Assembly: GCA_031372765.1 (NCBI GenBank)
Contig: JANMLW010000130.1
Location: 1 to 25,309 of the forward strand
Reading direction: 5' to 3'
Length of the DNA: 25,309 nt
DNA from: JADCCX01 sp031372765
Lineage (GTDB): Bacteria > Pseudomonadota > Alphaproteobacteria > Rhizobiales > Beijerinckiaceae
The position numbers and the translations under genes are program-made. The notes below the pieces were generated by a model, which worked only from the letters and a program-made list of their open reading frames with translations, had not been told where the DNA came from and searched no databases. Below, piece by piece: positions 7,528 through 15,752 of the stretch (the stretch's first letter is position 1; the number at the start of each line of letters is the position of its first letter).

Positions 7528-8850
7528 ATGTTGATTTCAGAATTTTCTATGCAGGACATCGTTCGGTTGACGGCAAGCGGCGAGATATCAGCCCGTTCAG
7601 TTGTTCAATACTCGCTTGACGCCATCGCTTCTGAGAACGACAAACTCCACGCCTTTATCGAAGTATTCGCGGAAGCCGCTTTGCGCCGCGCCGACGCGCT
7701 CGACACAATTGCATCCCGGTCGGGGGCGGTTGGCCCTCTGCATGGCGTGCCGATTGCCGTCAAAGACCTCGCTCAAATCGGCAGCCGTTCCCCCGGATTT
7801 GGCTCAAACTGCTATTTTCCGCCGCAAAGAGCCACTACGGCTCCAGCCATCCAGCGCCTGATTGACGCTGGGGCGATAATCATCGGCATGACACATATGG
7901 TGGAGTTTGCCATCGGCGGTTGGGGAACCAACTATGCGATGGGCACGCCATGGAACCCGGTGGATCGTGAAGTGCATCGTGTGCCCGGAGGGTCAAGCAG
8001 TGGTTCTGCGGTAGCCGTTGCTGCGGGGCTTGTTCCTGCGGCCATCGGCTCCGATACGGGCGGATCGATCCGAATTCCAGCATCTCTTTGCGGGATTGTC
8101 GGGTTCAAGCCGAGTTTTGGCAGTATTTCACTTGAAGGCATTGCGCCGCTTAGTTCAACTTTCGACACGCTTGGCCCGATTACAAGAAAGGTAACAGATG
8201 CGCGCCTGCTGTTCTCTGTCATGGCTGGACTGCCAGTGCCGGAAAAACAAACTGGACAGTCTTTTCAAGTTGGGGTGCCTGCAAGCGATCAGCTCGCGCC
8301 TTGCGACCCTGAGGTACTGGCAAACTTTGAACGCTCGATTGAGTCATTGCGTTCAGCCGGCCACAAGGTAGAAATCTTCGAATTCCCTAGGACGATGACG
8401 GCCTATCAGGCGCTTACTGGCAGTATTATGGCGCGTGATGCCTATAGCCAGCATAAGGCGCTCGCAGAGGATCCCACGACAACGCTGGATCCTTTTGTAC
8501 GGCAACGCGTTCTTGCTGGACGCGACATAGACGACGCACAATATGCTGCGCTTTTGCGGGATCGCGCTGCCGCGATTGCTGAATTCAGATCAAGATACGC
8601 TCGCTTCGACATCATCGCTTTGCCAAGCACTCCTTTGCCAGCGATTCCCGTCAGTACCGTCGATGAATCGACAATCCCGATGTCCCGTTACACCAGAGCA
8701 GGCAATTGTCTTGACCTTTGTGGCCTCAGCATTCCAAACGGCGTCACCTCGACAGGCTTGCCCACTGGTTTGCAGCTGATGTCCTGGAGCGATGCAGACG
8801 CAAAATTGCTGGATTTTGCGGAACAAGTTTCGCAGGTGGGCGGCAGTTGA
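7528..8850 (+). CDS. Amidase signature family hydrolase
   Basis: A 440-residue amidase-signature (AS) enzyme, which hydrolyses a C-N amide bond with a Ser-cisSer-Lys triad. Visible triad residues are Lys79 in GVPIAVKD, Ser156 in the Gly/Ser-rich block GGSSSGSAVAVAAG, and the nucleophile Ser180 in SDTGGSIRIPA. The 24-residue spacing between the two serines is typical of the family. The ATG at 7528 is preceded by AGAGGG. It does not look like the tRNA amidotransferase subunit GatA: it is shorter and lies next to a racemase and a peptide-type importer, not gatB/gatC. A catabolic amidase (for example acting on a carbamoyl compound, an amino-acid amide or a small peptide amide) is the best inference. 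The substrate is unknown. Confidence 0.9.
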   Translation: MLISEFSMQDIVRLTASGEISARSVVQYSLDAIASENDKLHAFIEVFAEAALRRADALDTIASRSGAVGPLHGVPIAVKDLAQIGSRSPGFGSNCYFPPQRATTAPAIQRLIDAGAIIIGMTHMVEFAIGGWGTNYAMGTPWNPVDREVHRVPGGSSSGSAVAVAAGLVPAAIGSDTGGSIRIPASLCGIVGFKPSFGSISLEGIAPLSSTFDTLGPITRKVTDARLLFSVMAGLPVPEKQTGQSFQVGVPASDQLAPCDPEVLANFERSIESLRSAGHKVEIFEFPRTMTAYQALTGSIMARDAYSQHKALAEDPTTTLDPFVRQRVLAGRDIDDAQYAALLRDRAAAIAEFRSRYARFDIIALPSTPLPAIPVSTVDESTIPMSRYTRAGNCLDLCGLSIPNGVTSTGLPTGLQLMSWSDADAKLLDFAEQVSQVGGS

Positions 8851-8901
8851 GATTGATGTGCAGACCGGCAATGCCGCATTCTATCTGAAGGGAAATACAG
8901 C

Positions 8902-9606
8902 ATGGCTGAGCGTAGGCTGATAGGAGTATTGGGCGGCATGGGCCCTCTTGCAACGGTTGATTTCATGCAGAAAGTGATTGATGCGACACCGGCCAAGCAC
9001 GACCAAGATCACGTTCCCCTGATTGTGTATTCCGTTCCGCAAATTCCTGACCGGGTTGGTGCTGCTTCTGCAGGGACAAATGAACCATTGCCGGCCATGC
9101 TCGCCGGAATAAGGACCCTTGAGCAAGCAGGTGTCGAGGCAATAGCAATTGCCTGCAACACGGCGCATGCTTGGTATGATCAACTGGCTGGCTCGACCAA
9201 TGTCAGGGTCATTCACATGGCGCAGGCTGTCATCGACGCCGCGTCGCAGAATACCGGGCCTGTAGCATTGATGGCAACCATTGGCACGCTGAAGGCAGGT
9301 ATTTACCAGCGCTATTTTGAGAAGGCTGGATGGCAGGCGCTTGTGCCGAAAGCGCAGGATCAGGACATGATTCTGGACGCCATAGCTGCCGTTAAGCGCG
9401 GCGATATTGAGCGCGCACGGGCGTGCTTCGATGTTGCCGCAGCCAGTCTGCTTACTTCAGGCGCCGACCGGCTTCTGCTGGCCTGCACCGAGCTTCCGAT
9501 TGCAGCAAAGGGCTCTGTCCACGAGGTCCATTGCCTCGATGCAACCGCTTGCCTAGCACAGGCCTGCGTTGCGTTCTCATGCGGCCTCAATGGAGAATCG
9601 AGGTAA
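8902..9606 (+). CDS. Aspartate/glutamate racemase family protein
   Basis: A 234-residue, PLP-independent racemase-family protein. The N-terminus LIGVLGGMGPLATVDFMQK is the family's nucleotide/substrate loop. The two catalytic cysteines are present as Cys85 in IACNTAHAW and Cys195 in LLACTELPI, consistent with the two-base proton-exchange mechanism. Length matches aspartate racemases (about 230 residues). The ATG follows AAGGGAAA at good spacing, 51 bp after the amidase stop, so the two are probably co-transcribed. The context suggests inter-conversion of D- and L-forms of an acidic amino acid released by the amidase. A hydantoin- or maleate-isomerase-like activity remains possible within the same superfamily. 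Confidence 0.88.
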   Translation: MAERRLIGVLGGMGPLATVDFMQKVIDATPAKHDQDHVPLIVYSVPQIPDRVGAASAGTNEPLPAMLAGIRTLEQAGVEAIAIACNTAHAWYDQLAGSTNVRVIHMAQAVIDAASQNTGPVALMATIGTLKAGIYQRYFEKAGWQALVPKAQDQDMILDAIAAVKRGDIERARACFDVAAASLLTSGADRLLLACTELPIAAKGSVHEVHCLDATACLAQACVAFSCGLNGESR

Positions 9607-10142
9607 GCTAAATGGTCTGCTGGTGATTCAATAAAGACTGAGTCTCAGTAACCTATCGCGATGACGCTGCCATTATCGGCTTTGGGTCAACAGTTAGCAT
9701 TTGCGCCACTGCACCATCGGACATTCAGATGGCCTGAAAGCGGTTGTTGGCGGGTAGTTTTTCGTATTCACGCCTACCCAGATGTATCCATCTAGTCAGG
9801 CACGCCTTGATGCTTGTGCGGTTGCAACCTGCCCTCCCCGACTTTTGCAGGAACTTGTTTAGGTGAATGGTTTGGCGAGAGCTGCGAGAGCATCAAGCAC
9901 AGTTAGTCAAGGCGAGGATGGTACTTGCTGTTGCATTCTTTGACAGTTTAGCGCTGCAATCAATCCTGATTGCGGCATGACCGAGGGTAGAAAGCACTTA
10001 TAAGGGTGCACCAGACTGTTCAAAAAAAACCGGCCCCGTCTTTCGCACAAGAAGCGTCCATTTAAATGTCCGTTTCCATTTGCGCAGTTGCCATTAAACA
10101 GACGTCTTGTGCCAACTGCCAGTGCATGCAATACGCGTGACA
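9607..10142. other. Gene-poor intergenic region upstream of the first B12 riboswitch
   Basis: About 540 bp without a convincing gene on either strand. Frames are short, lack clear ribosome-binding sites, and the longest minus-strand ORF runs antisense through the riboswitch. Only small dyads are seen, such as ACTGAG-T-CTCAGT at 9637-9649 and GGGTAG/CTACCC near 9755-9780. The base composition is more AT-rich than the flanking genes. It may hold the terminator of the amidase-racemase unit, but I cannot identify one with a proper T-tract. Confidence 0.45.
10107..10135 (+). promoter_or_regulatory. Putative promoter of the bluB-cob operon
   Basis: TTGTGC (10107-10112), a 17-bp spacer and AATACG (10130-10135) preceded by TGC resemble a weak promoter with an extended -10. 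Its predicted start site near 10142 coincides with the first base of helix P1 of the riboswitch, which is the main reason to propose it. The -10 hexamer itself is poor. Confidence 0.33.
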
Positions 10143-10318
10143 TGCGCAGTGCTTCCGCGAGGAGGTTAAACGGGAATGTCGTGCGGGCTCTACACCCAAT
10201 GCGATGGCTGCCCCCGCAACTGTAAGCGGTGAGTTTTATTCGCGTATTACGCCACTGGTTTAGGCCGGGAAGGCAGCGAATAAGGTCTTGACCCGCAAGC
10301 CAGGAGACCGGCTGCGCA
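10143..10318 (+). promoter_or_regulatory. Cobalamin (adenosylcobalamin) riboswitch upstream of bluB
   Basis: The conserved blocks of the cobalamin aptamer occur in order: TTAAACGGGAA (10166 onward), the CCCCCGCAACTGTAAGCGG core (10211-10229), GCCACTG (10251-10257), CGGGAAGGC (10266-10274), and the B12 box GCCAGGAGACCGGC (10299-10312). A closing helix P1 can form between TGCGCAG (10143-10149) and CTGCGCA (10312-10318). It sits in the leader of the cobalamin operon that follows. On ligand binding such RNAs normally reduce expression of biosynthesis or transport genes. The ribosome-binding site GGGGAG at 10347-10352 lies just downstream and is the likely target. Confidence 0.95.
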
Positions 10319-10360
10319 AAACGTTGCTGATGGGTATCAGGCCGGCGGGGAGCACGGCGG

Positions 10361-11107
10361 GTGCATATGTGCGGAGCGGAATACCACGCTTCGACCATCA
10401 GGGCTGGTCGTTCGACTGGTTTGACTATGCAAGCGTATTCATACGTCACTGATGGGGAGCGCTTGCAAGTTCAAGAACCCAGATGGCTTGAGTCCTTTCA
10501 AAAGGACCTTCATGACCTTTTTGTCTGGCGTCGGGATGAGCGGCACTTTCGGTCAGACCCATTGCCAGATGGCATGCTGAAAAGCCTTATTGAGACCGCG
10601 TGTCTTGCCCCTTCCGTAGGTAATGCTCAACCATGGCGGTTTGTGGATATCCAATGTGCGCAACGTCGCTCAATCGTTGCCGAAATCTTCGAGTCTGAAA
10701 ACACCTCTTCTGCCCGAAACTACGTCGATGAGCGCGCTGTCATGTACAATGCGCTCAAACTTGCGGGGTTGAGGGATGCGCCGATCCACCTTGCTGTCTT
10801 TTGCGACGAAACGACTTCCACGGGCCATGGGCTTGGCCGGCAGACCATGCCGGAAATGCTGCGTTATTCAGTGGTTTGCGCAGTCCATACGTTTTGGCTT
10901 GCAGCACATGCTCGTGGTTTGGGAGTTGGCTGGGTATCCATCCTTGATCCTGTCGCGGTCAAGAAATGTCTTGATGTCCCCACCAACTGGTCGCTTGTCG
11001 CGTATCTTTGCGTTGGTTTCCCTGAGGCTGCCCATAGCGTGCCGGAATTGGAGAGACGCGATTGGCAACATCGGCTTTCAGCCGACACATTTCTTATCCA
11101 TCGCTAG
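10361..11107 (+). CDS. bluB: 5,6-dimethylbenzimidazole synthase
   Basis: BluB fragments reduced FMN with oxygen to form 5,6-dimethylbenzimidazole, the lower axial ligand of cobalamin. The protein has the nitroreductase-like FMN fold. Seen here are WRRDERHF with the conserved Asp, APSVGNAQPW, the segment VVCAVHTFWLAA, and GLGVGWVSILDP with the conserved Ser. Asp and Ser at these places are important in Sinorhizobium BluB. The start is uncertain. GTG at 10361 has GGGGAG eight bases upstream and gives 248 residues. ATG at 10427 gives 226 residues, closer to usual family length, but has a poor ribosome-binding site. It is the first gene after the riboswitch and is followed after 8 bp by the DUF1636 gene. 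Confidence 0.92.
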   Translation: MHMCGAEYHASTIRAGRSTGLTMQAYSYVTDGERLQVQEPRWLESFQKDLHDLFVWRRDERHFRSDPLPDGMLKSLIETACLAPSVGNAQPWRFVDIQCAQRRSIVAEIFESENTSSARNYVDERAVMYNALKLAGLRDAPIHLAVFCDETTSTGHGLGRQTMPEMLRYSVVCAVHTFWLAAHARGLGVGWVSILDPVAVKKCLDVPTNWSLVAYLCVGFPEAAHSVPELERRDWQHRLSADTFLIHR

Positions 11108-11115
11108 GCTGCTGA

Positions 11116-11508
11116 ATGACTTACAATCCCGTCATCATCACTGTCTGCACATCTTGCCGCGCCGCTGGTGTCGAACGAGAAAAGGCTGCTGGCAGGGATC
11201 TGCTCGCCGCTATTCAAGCGATTGCAGCCGCCGAAACACACATCATTGTGAGACCGACCCAATGCTTGAGCGTTTGCAAGCGCATCTGCACAGTATCGTT
11301 ATCCGGTGAAGGCAAATATACTTTTTTGTTTGGCGATCTAGATCCGGCGATGGATGCACAAGCCGTTGTCACGATGGCAAGGGCCTGTGTCACTGCGGAG
11401 CACGGCTTCGTACCATGGAAGGAACGCCCGGAGGTTCTGCGCAAAAGCATCATCGCACGCATACCACCGCCGGACTGGTCTCCCGAGGATGGAAGTTCAC
11501 CGGCATGA
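11116..11508 (+). CDS. DUF1636 family small cysteine-rich, predicted metal-binding protein
   Basis: This 130-residue soluble protein is of the DUF1636 type (predicted metal-binding protein). Five cysteines are arranged as Cys11-x2-Cys14 near the N-terminus and Cys50-x3-Cys54-x3-Cys58 (CLSVCKRIC). The pattern recalls the thioredoxin-fold [2Fe-2S] ferredoxins, but the cofactor is not known. The ATG follows AGG at seven bases, 8 bp after bluB. The gene ends in an ATGA overlap with cobP, so it is embedded in the cobalamin operon and translationally coupled. A role in cobalt supply, electron transfer to a cobalamin enzyme, or metal sensing would fit, but none is demonstrated by the sequence. Confidence 0.85.
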   Translation: MTYNPVIITVCTSCRAAGVEREKAAGRDLLAAIQAIAAAETHIIVRPTQCLSVCKRICTVSLSGEGKYTFLFGDLDPAMDAQAVVTMARACVTAEHGFVPWKERPEVLRKSIIARIPPPDWSPEDGSSPA

Positions 11509-12029
11509 GCACTGCACTCTCAACATTGGTACTCGGCGGCGCCCGATCAGGCAAATCTGCCTATGCTGAAAAACTTGCTCGCGAAACCGGTCTGTTCTGC
11601 GTTTATATCGCAACGGCTCAAGCCTTTGACGACGAGATGCGCGAGCGGATCACCCGACATCAGGCTGATCGCGCTTCAGATGGCTGGCATACGGTCGAAG
11701 AACCCATAGGGCTAGCCGCCGTCATCGCCCGTAACGCCAAGCCCGACACGGTGCTGCTGGTGGATTGCCTGACGCTCTGGCTCTCGAACATCATGCTCAG
11801 CGGCAGGGATGTGGGAGCGATGCAGGAAGCCCTGATCCGTATTCTGGAAGCCGCCAAAGGGCCGGTTATGTTGGTCTCCAATGAGGTTGGCATGGGCATT
11901 GTACCGGAGACCAGGCTTGGCCGCGACTTCCGCGATGCACAGGGACGGCTCAACCAAGCCGTTGCCGCTATTATCCCGCGGGTAGTGTTTGTGGCGGCTG
12001 GCCTGCCGCTTGTGCTGAAAGGGCGCTAG
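11505..12029 (+). CDS. cobP: Bifunctional adenosylcobinamide kinase / adenosylcobinamide-phosphate guanylyltransferase
   Basis: CobP (CobU in enterics) phosphorylates adenosylcobinamide and then transfers GMP to give adenosylcobinamide-GDP, the substrate of cobalamin synthase. The 174-residue protein has the P-loop GGARSGKS (11-18), His52 in RHQADR as the likely guanylated histidine, the VLLVDCLTLWLSN block and SNEVGMGIVPE near the C-terminus. I chose ATG 11505, which overlaps the DUF1636 stop as ATGA. The frame is open 30 codons further upstream, but that part overlaps the DUF1636 gene and the family begins close to this ATG. Length equals the family norm. Confidence 0.95.
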   Translation: MSTALSTLVLGGARSGKSAYAEKLARETGLFCVYIATAQAFDDEMRERITRHQADRASDGWHTVEEPIGLAAVIARNAKPDTVLLVDCLTLWLSNIMLSGRDVGAMQEALIRILEAAKGPVMLVSNEVGMGIVPETRLGRDFRDAQGRLNQAVAAIIPRVVFVAAGLPLVLKGR

Positions 12030-12035
12030 CAAACC

Positions 12036-15000
12036 ATGCATGTGAGGCTATTCCAGAAGGGCAAGATCAATGTCGGCGCTCCCGCGCGACAAGAGCATCA
12101 GCCAAGCGCTGACATGGTCTTTATTTCTGCGCACGACACTGAACTCATGTTGCTCGCTGCTGCGCACAGGAACCTTGGCCAAGGAGCCCCTTCACTCACG
12201 CTCAGCAACTACCTTACACTGACAGAGCCAATGGCCATAGATCCCTATGTGAGCGAAACACTGGCGCACGCAAAGCTCGTGGTGTTGCGGCAGATCGGCG
12301 GTGAAGGATATTGGCCAGACGGTGTTGAGGAACTCCGCCGATGGGCACATGCCGTTCCTGAACGACAACTCGCCTTCGTGCCGGGCGGTACGATGTGGGA
12401 TGAGGGCTACGCGCAACGGGGAACACTTCCGCTTGAACAGACGCGCCTGCTCTGGCGCTACCTGAGCGAAGGTGGATACCGCAACTGTCAGTATGGTCTC
12501 GCCTTCATGGCCTCTTTAATCGGAAGAATGGATGCGCCGCCTCCACCCGAGCCAATGCCTGTTGCCGGTTTTGTCAGCGATGCTGATGCCTGCTCGGCGG
12601 ATGTCGTCCTCATCCTCTACCGGGCGCTTGCCCAGGCAGGTGATCTGGAGCCTATGGAGGCACTTAAGGCATTGTTGCGAGAGCATGGCGTCAGCATGAG
12701 CACGCTTTATGTGTCGAGCCTCAAGGACCCGGTCGCACGCCGTGTCGTGGCCTCAGCGTTGGAGGTTACAAAGCCTGGCGTCATCGTCAATGCGACAGCG
12801 TTTGCAGCAGATACTGCTGAAATGTTCAAGCAAATCCCGATTCTTCAGACAGCCTTCGCAGGCCAGTCAAGACGTGACTGGATGGAGTCCGCCCGTGGCA
12901 TGGGCCCATCCGATCTGGCCATGCATGTGGTGATGCCGGAGCTGGATGGTCGCATTTTTACGGCACCAATCGCGTTCAAGACCAAAATTGCGTGGGACGC
13001 CGAGGCACATCATGTTCCGACTGTCTTGCAATCCGATCCGGCGCAAGTCTCCGCACTTGCTGCGCGGGCAGCCGCTCTCATAGCGCTACAGAGAACGCGG
13101 CCGTCAGATAGACGCATCGCGATTGTACTTGCGAACTATCCGAACCGTGATGGCAGATTGGCAAACGGTGTTGGCCTCGATACGCCACAATCTTGCACAG
13201 ATTTAATCGCGGCGATGGGCAGGAATGGCTACGGTGTTCAAGGTGCCCCAGGCAGCTCTTCCGAACTCATGTCGCTGCTGACTTCAAGAGCGACAAATGC
13301 CATCGGCAAGGGAGCTCGAACCAGCATCAGTTGGCCACTGGCGACCTATCGCGCGGCTTTTGCGGGCCTGCCAAATGTCCTGCAGGAACAAACCCTCGCG
13401 CGTTGGGGCGAGCCCGAGACAGACCCGCACGTATCAAGTGACACCATGCAGCTCGCGCTCCACCGTTTCGGCAACACGATCATCGGCATTCAACCCTCAC
13501 GTGGCTACGATATCGATCCAACAGCGACGTTCCATGATCCTGTGTTGGTGCCGCCCCATCGTTACATCGCCACATATCTTTGGCTGCGGCACGAATTCGG
13601 TGCGCACGCTGTCATTCACTTGGGTAAGCATGGCAATCTTGAGTGGCTCCCCGGAAAAGCCGTAGGCCTGTCACAATCCTGCTGGCCTGCAGCGTTGATA
13701 GGAGCATTGCCCAATATATATCCGTTCATCGTCAATGATCCGGGCGAAGGCGTGCAGGCCAAACGGCGCACGGCTGCTGTGATCATTGACCACCTTACGC
13801 CGCCTCTGACGCGCGGAGAACTGCATGGTGATCTGGTCCGGTTGGAAGCGCTTGTGGACGAGTATGCGCTGGCTGCTGATCTCGATCCGCGCCGTGCCCG
13901 AAAACTTGCAGATGAGATTGCCGCGTTCACTGGGGTTCTCAGATTGGATGAGGATGTCAAAATCGGCACAACCCTTGCCATTGAGGAGCAAGTGCGCCGC
14001 GTTGATGCACATCTGTGCGATCTCAAGGAAATGCAGATTCGCGATGGCCTGCATGTGCTCGGTACATCGCCCAGTGGTTTGCTACGGGTTGACCTTGCTG
14101 CATCGATTGCGCGGGTTCCGCGGGCGGGGGGCGCACCCGGAGCACGCTCGTTGCACAGAGCGCTGGCGGCAGATCTCGATCTTGGCCGCTTTGATCCGCT
14201 GTCGCGTGATCTGGCTGCGCCATGGACAGGTCAAAAGCCCCCCATGCTCGCAGCTGTATCCGACGACCCATGGCGCACAGCCGGCGATACGGTCGAGCGG
14301 ATCGAATTGCTGGCACAAGAACTTATTGGCGGTAGCCTGCTTTCCCCGGCTGAGTGGACACAGACGAACGCCGTTCTGGACTGGTGCATGGCTGAGCTTC
14401 TTCCTGCAATAGACAGATGCGGTGAAGCGGAGACATTAGCCATTCTCACAGCGCTTAACGGGCAACACACCGCACCCGGCCCCAGTGGTGCGCCAAGCCG
14501 CGGCCGGCCCGATGTTTTGCCCACAGGACGGAATTTTTATGCGATTGATCCGCGTGCAGTACCCACACCTGCCGCTTTCGCCATTGGCAAGGCTAGTGCC
14601 GAGGCGCTTGTCAAGCGCCATTGGGATGATACCGGCACATGGCTTGTGTCCGTTGGTTTTTCAGCCTGGGGCACAGCCAACATGCGCACAGGTGGTGATG
14701 ACGTTGCGCAGGCGCTGGCGCTGCTGGGCTGCCAACCCGTGTGGGAACCCGCTTCTGGGCGTGTGACCGGCTTCGAGATACTTACCTCATCTGCCATGAA
14801 GCGCCCGCGCGTGGACGTTGTATTTCGGGTTTCAGGCTTGTTCAGAGATGCTTTTCCCATTCAGATGGACCTGATCGACAGTGCTGTCAGGGCCATAGCC
14901 GCACTTGATGAAGACGCAGACCAAAACCCGGTTGCCGCAGCTGTGAAGCGAGAGACGAAGATGCTGCGCAAGCAAGGCAAATCCATGGAGGATGCAAGCC

Positions 15001-15722
15001 GGATTGCAAGCGCACGCGTGTTTGGCGCTATGCCCGGTTCTTATGGCGCAGGCCTGCAAGCACCAATTGACAGCAGTGCCTGGCAGACCCGCGCGGAACT
15101 TTCGGATGTCTATCTCACCTGGGGTGGCTTTGCCTATGGTGGTGGGCAGGATGGCAGGACTGACCGTGAAGCGTTCGAGCGACGGCTTTCTTCAGCCGAT
15201 GCGGTTTTGCAGGCGCAAGATAACCGCGAGCATGATGTACTGGATTCTGATGACTATTACCAGTTCATGGGCGGGTTGGCGGCAAGCATTGAAACACTCT
15301 CTGGCCGTACTGTGCCTGTTTATCACACTGACACGTCGCGCCCCGAAGACCCAAAGGTCCGGACACTAGGCGAAGAAATCAGCCGCGTGGTACGCGGGCG
15401 GGCGGCCAACCCGAAGTGGATCGCGGGCGTGATGCGGCACGGCTACAAGGGCGCATTCGAAATGGCGGCGACACTCGATTATCTTTTTGCCTTTGCAGCG
15501 ACAACAGATGCAGTGAAAAATCATCACTTTGACCAGCTTTTTGACGCCTACATTGCCAATCCTGCTGTGCAGGACTTCATCAGGACCAATAACCCGGATG
15601 CTTTGCGCGATATGATCGAGCGGTTTGATGAAGCCATGCGCCGCGCGCTATGGCAGCCGCAGTCAAACAGTGTGAACCTCATTCTTACCGCTGCCAGCAG
15701 CCAGCTGGTGACAGCCGCATGA
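12036..15722 (+). CDS. cobN: Cobaltochelatase subunit CobN
   Basis: The large subunit of the aerobic, ATP-dependent cobaltochelatase, which inserts cobalt into hydrogenobyrinic acid a,c-diamide together with CobS and CobT. The 1228-residue length is close to the known CobN (about 1275) and it is related to magnesium-chelatase subunit H. Motifs seen include HLGKHGNLEWLPGKAVGLS in the central region, YGAGLQAPIDSSAWQTRAEL, the segment YLTWGGFAYGGGQDG, and a C-terminal block (MRHGYKGAFEMAATLDYLFAFAATTDAV). The ATG at 12036 is 7 bp after cobP and its N-terminus matches the family's usual start. No cobW gene sits next to it, unlike several other alphaproteobacteria. cobS and cobT must be elsewhere in the genome. 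Confidence 0.96.
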   Translation: MHVRLFQKGKINVGAPARQEHQPSADMVFISAHDTELMLLAAAHRNLGQGAPSLTLSNYLTLTEPMAIDPYVSETLAHAKLVVLRQIGGEGYWPDGVEELRRWAHAVPERQLAFVPGGTMWDEGYAQRGTLPLEQTRLLWRYLSEGGYRNCQYGLAFMASLIGRMDAPPPPEPMPVAGFVSDADACSADVVLILYRALAQAGDLEPMEALKALLREHGVSMSTLYVSSLKDPVARRVVASALEVTKPGVIVNATAFAADTAEMFKQIPILQTAFAGQSRRDWMESARGMGPSDLAMHVVMPELDGRIFTAPIAFKTKIAWDAEAHHVPTVLQSDPAQVSALAARAAALIALQRTRPSDRRIAIVLANYPNRDGRLANGVGLDTPQSCTDLIAAMGRNGYGVQGAPGSSSELMSLLTSRATNAIGKGARTSISWPLATYRAAFAGLPNVLQEQTLARWGEPETDPHVSSDTMQLALHRFGNTIIGIQPSRGYDIDPTATFHDPVLVPPHRYIATYLWLRHEFGAHAVIHLGKHGNLEWLPGKAVGLSQSCWPAALIGALPNIYPFIVNDPGEGVQAKRRTAAVIIDHLTPPLTRGELHGDLVRLEALVDEYALAADLDPRRARKLADEIAAFTGVLRLDEDVKIGTTLAIEEQVRRVDAHLCDLKEMQIRDGLHVLGTSPSGLLRVDLAASIARVPRAGGAPGARSLHRALAADLDLGRFDPLSRDLAAPWTGQKPPMLAAVSDDPWRTAGDTVERIELLAQELIGGSLLSPAEWTQTNAVLDWCMAELLPAIDRCGEAETLAILTALNGQHTAPGPSGAPSRGRPDVLPTGRNFYAIDPRAVPTPAAFAIGKASAEALVKRHWDDTGTWLVSVGFSAWGTANMRTGGDDVAQALALLGCQPVWEPASGRVTGFEILTSSAMKRPRVDVVFRVSGLFRDAFPIQMDLIDSAVRAIAALDEDADQNPVAAAVKRETKMLRKQGKSMEDASRIASARVFGAMPGSYGAGLQAPIDSSAWQTRAELSDVYLTWGGFAYGGGQDGRTDREAFERRLSSADAVLQAQDNREHDVLDSDDYYQFMGGLAASIETLSGRTVPVYHTDTSRPEDPKVRTLGEEISRVVRGRAANPKWIAGVMRHGYKGAFEMAATLDYLFAFAATTDAVKNHHFDQLFDAYIANPAVQDFIRTNNPDALRDMIERFDEAMRRALWQPQSNSVNLILTAASSQLVTAA

Positions 15723-15752
15723 CCGGCTTTATCTTTCACATGATCACAACTG

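Noticed and set aside
9907..10449. A 180-codon minus-strand ORF across the first riboswitch
   Set aside because: It is antisense to the conserved riboswitch core and overlaps the bluB start. The translation has no family features.
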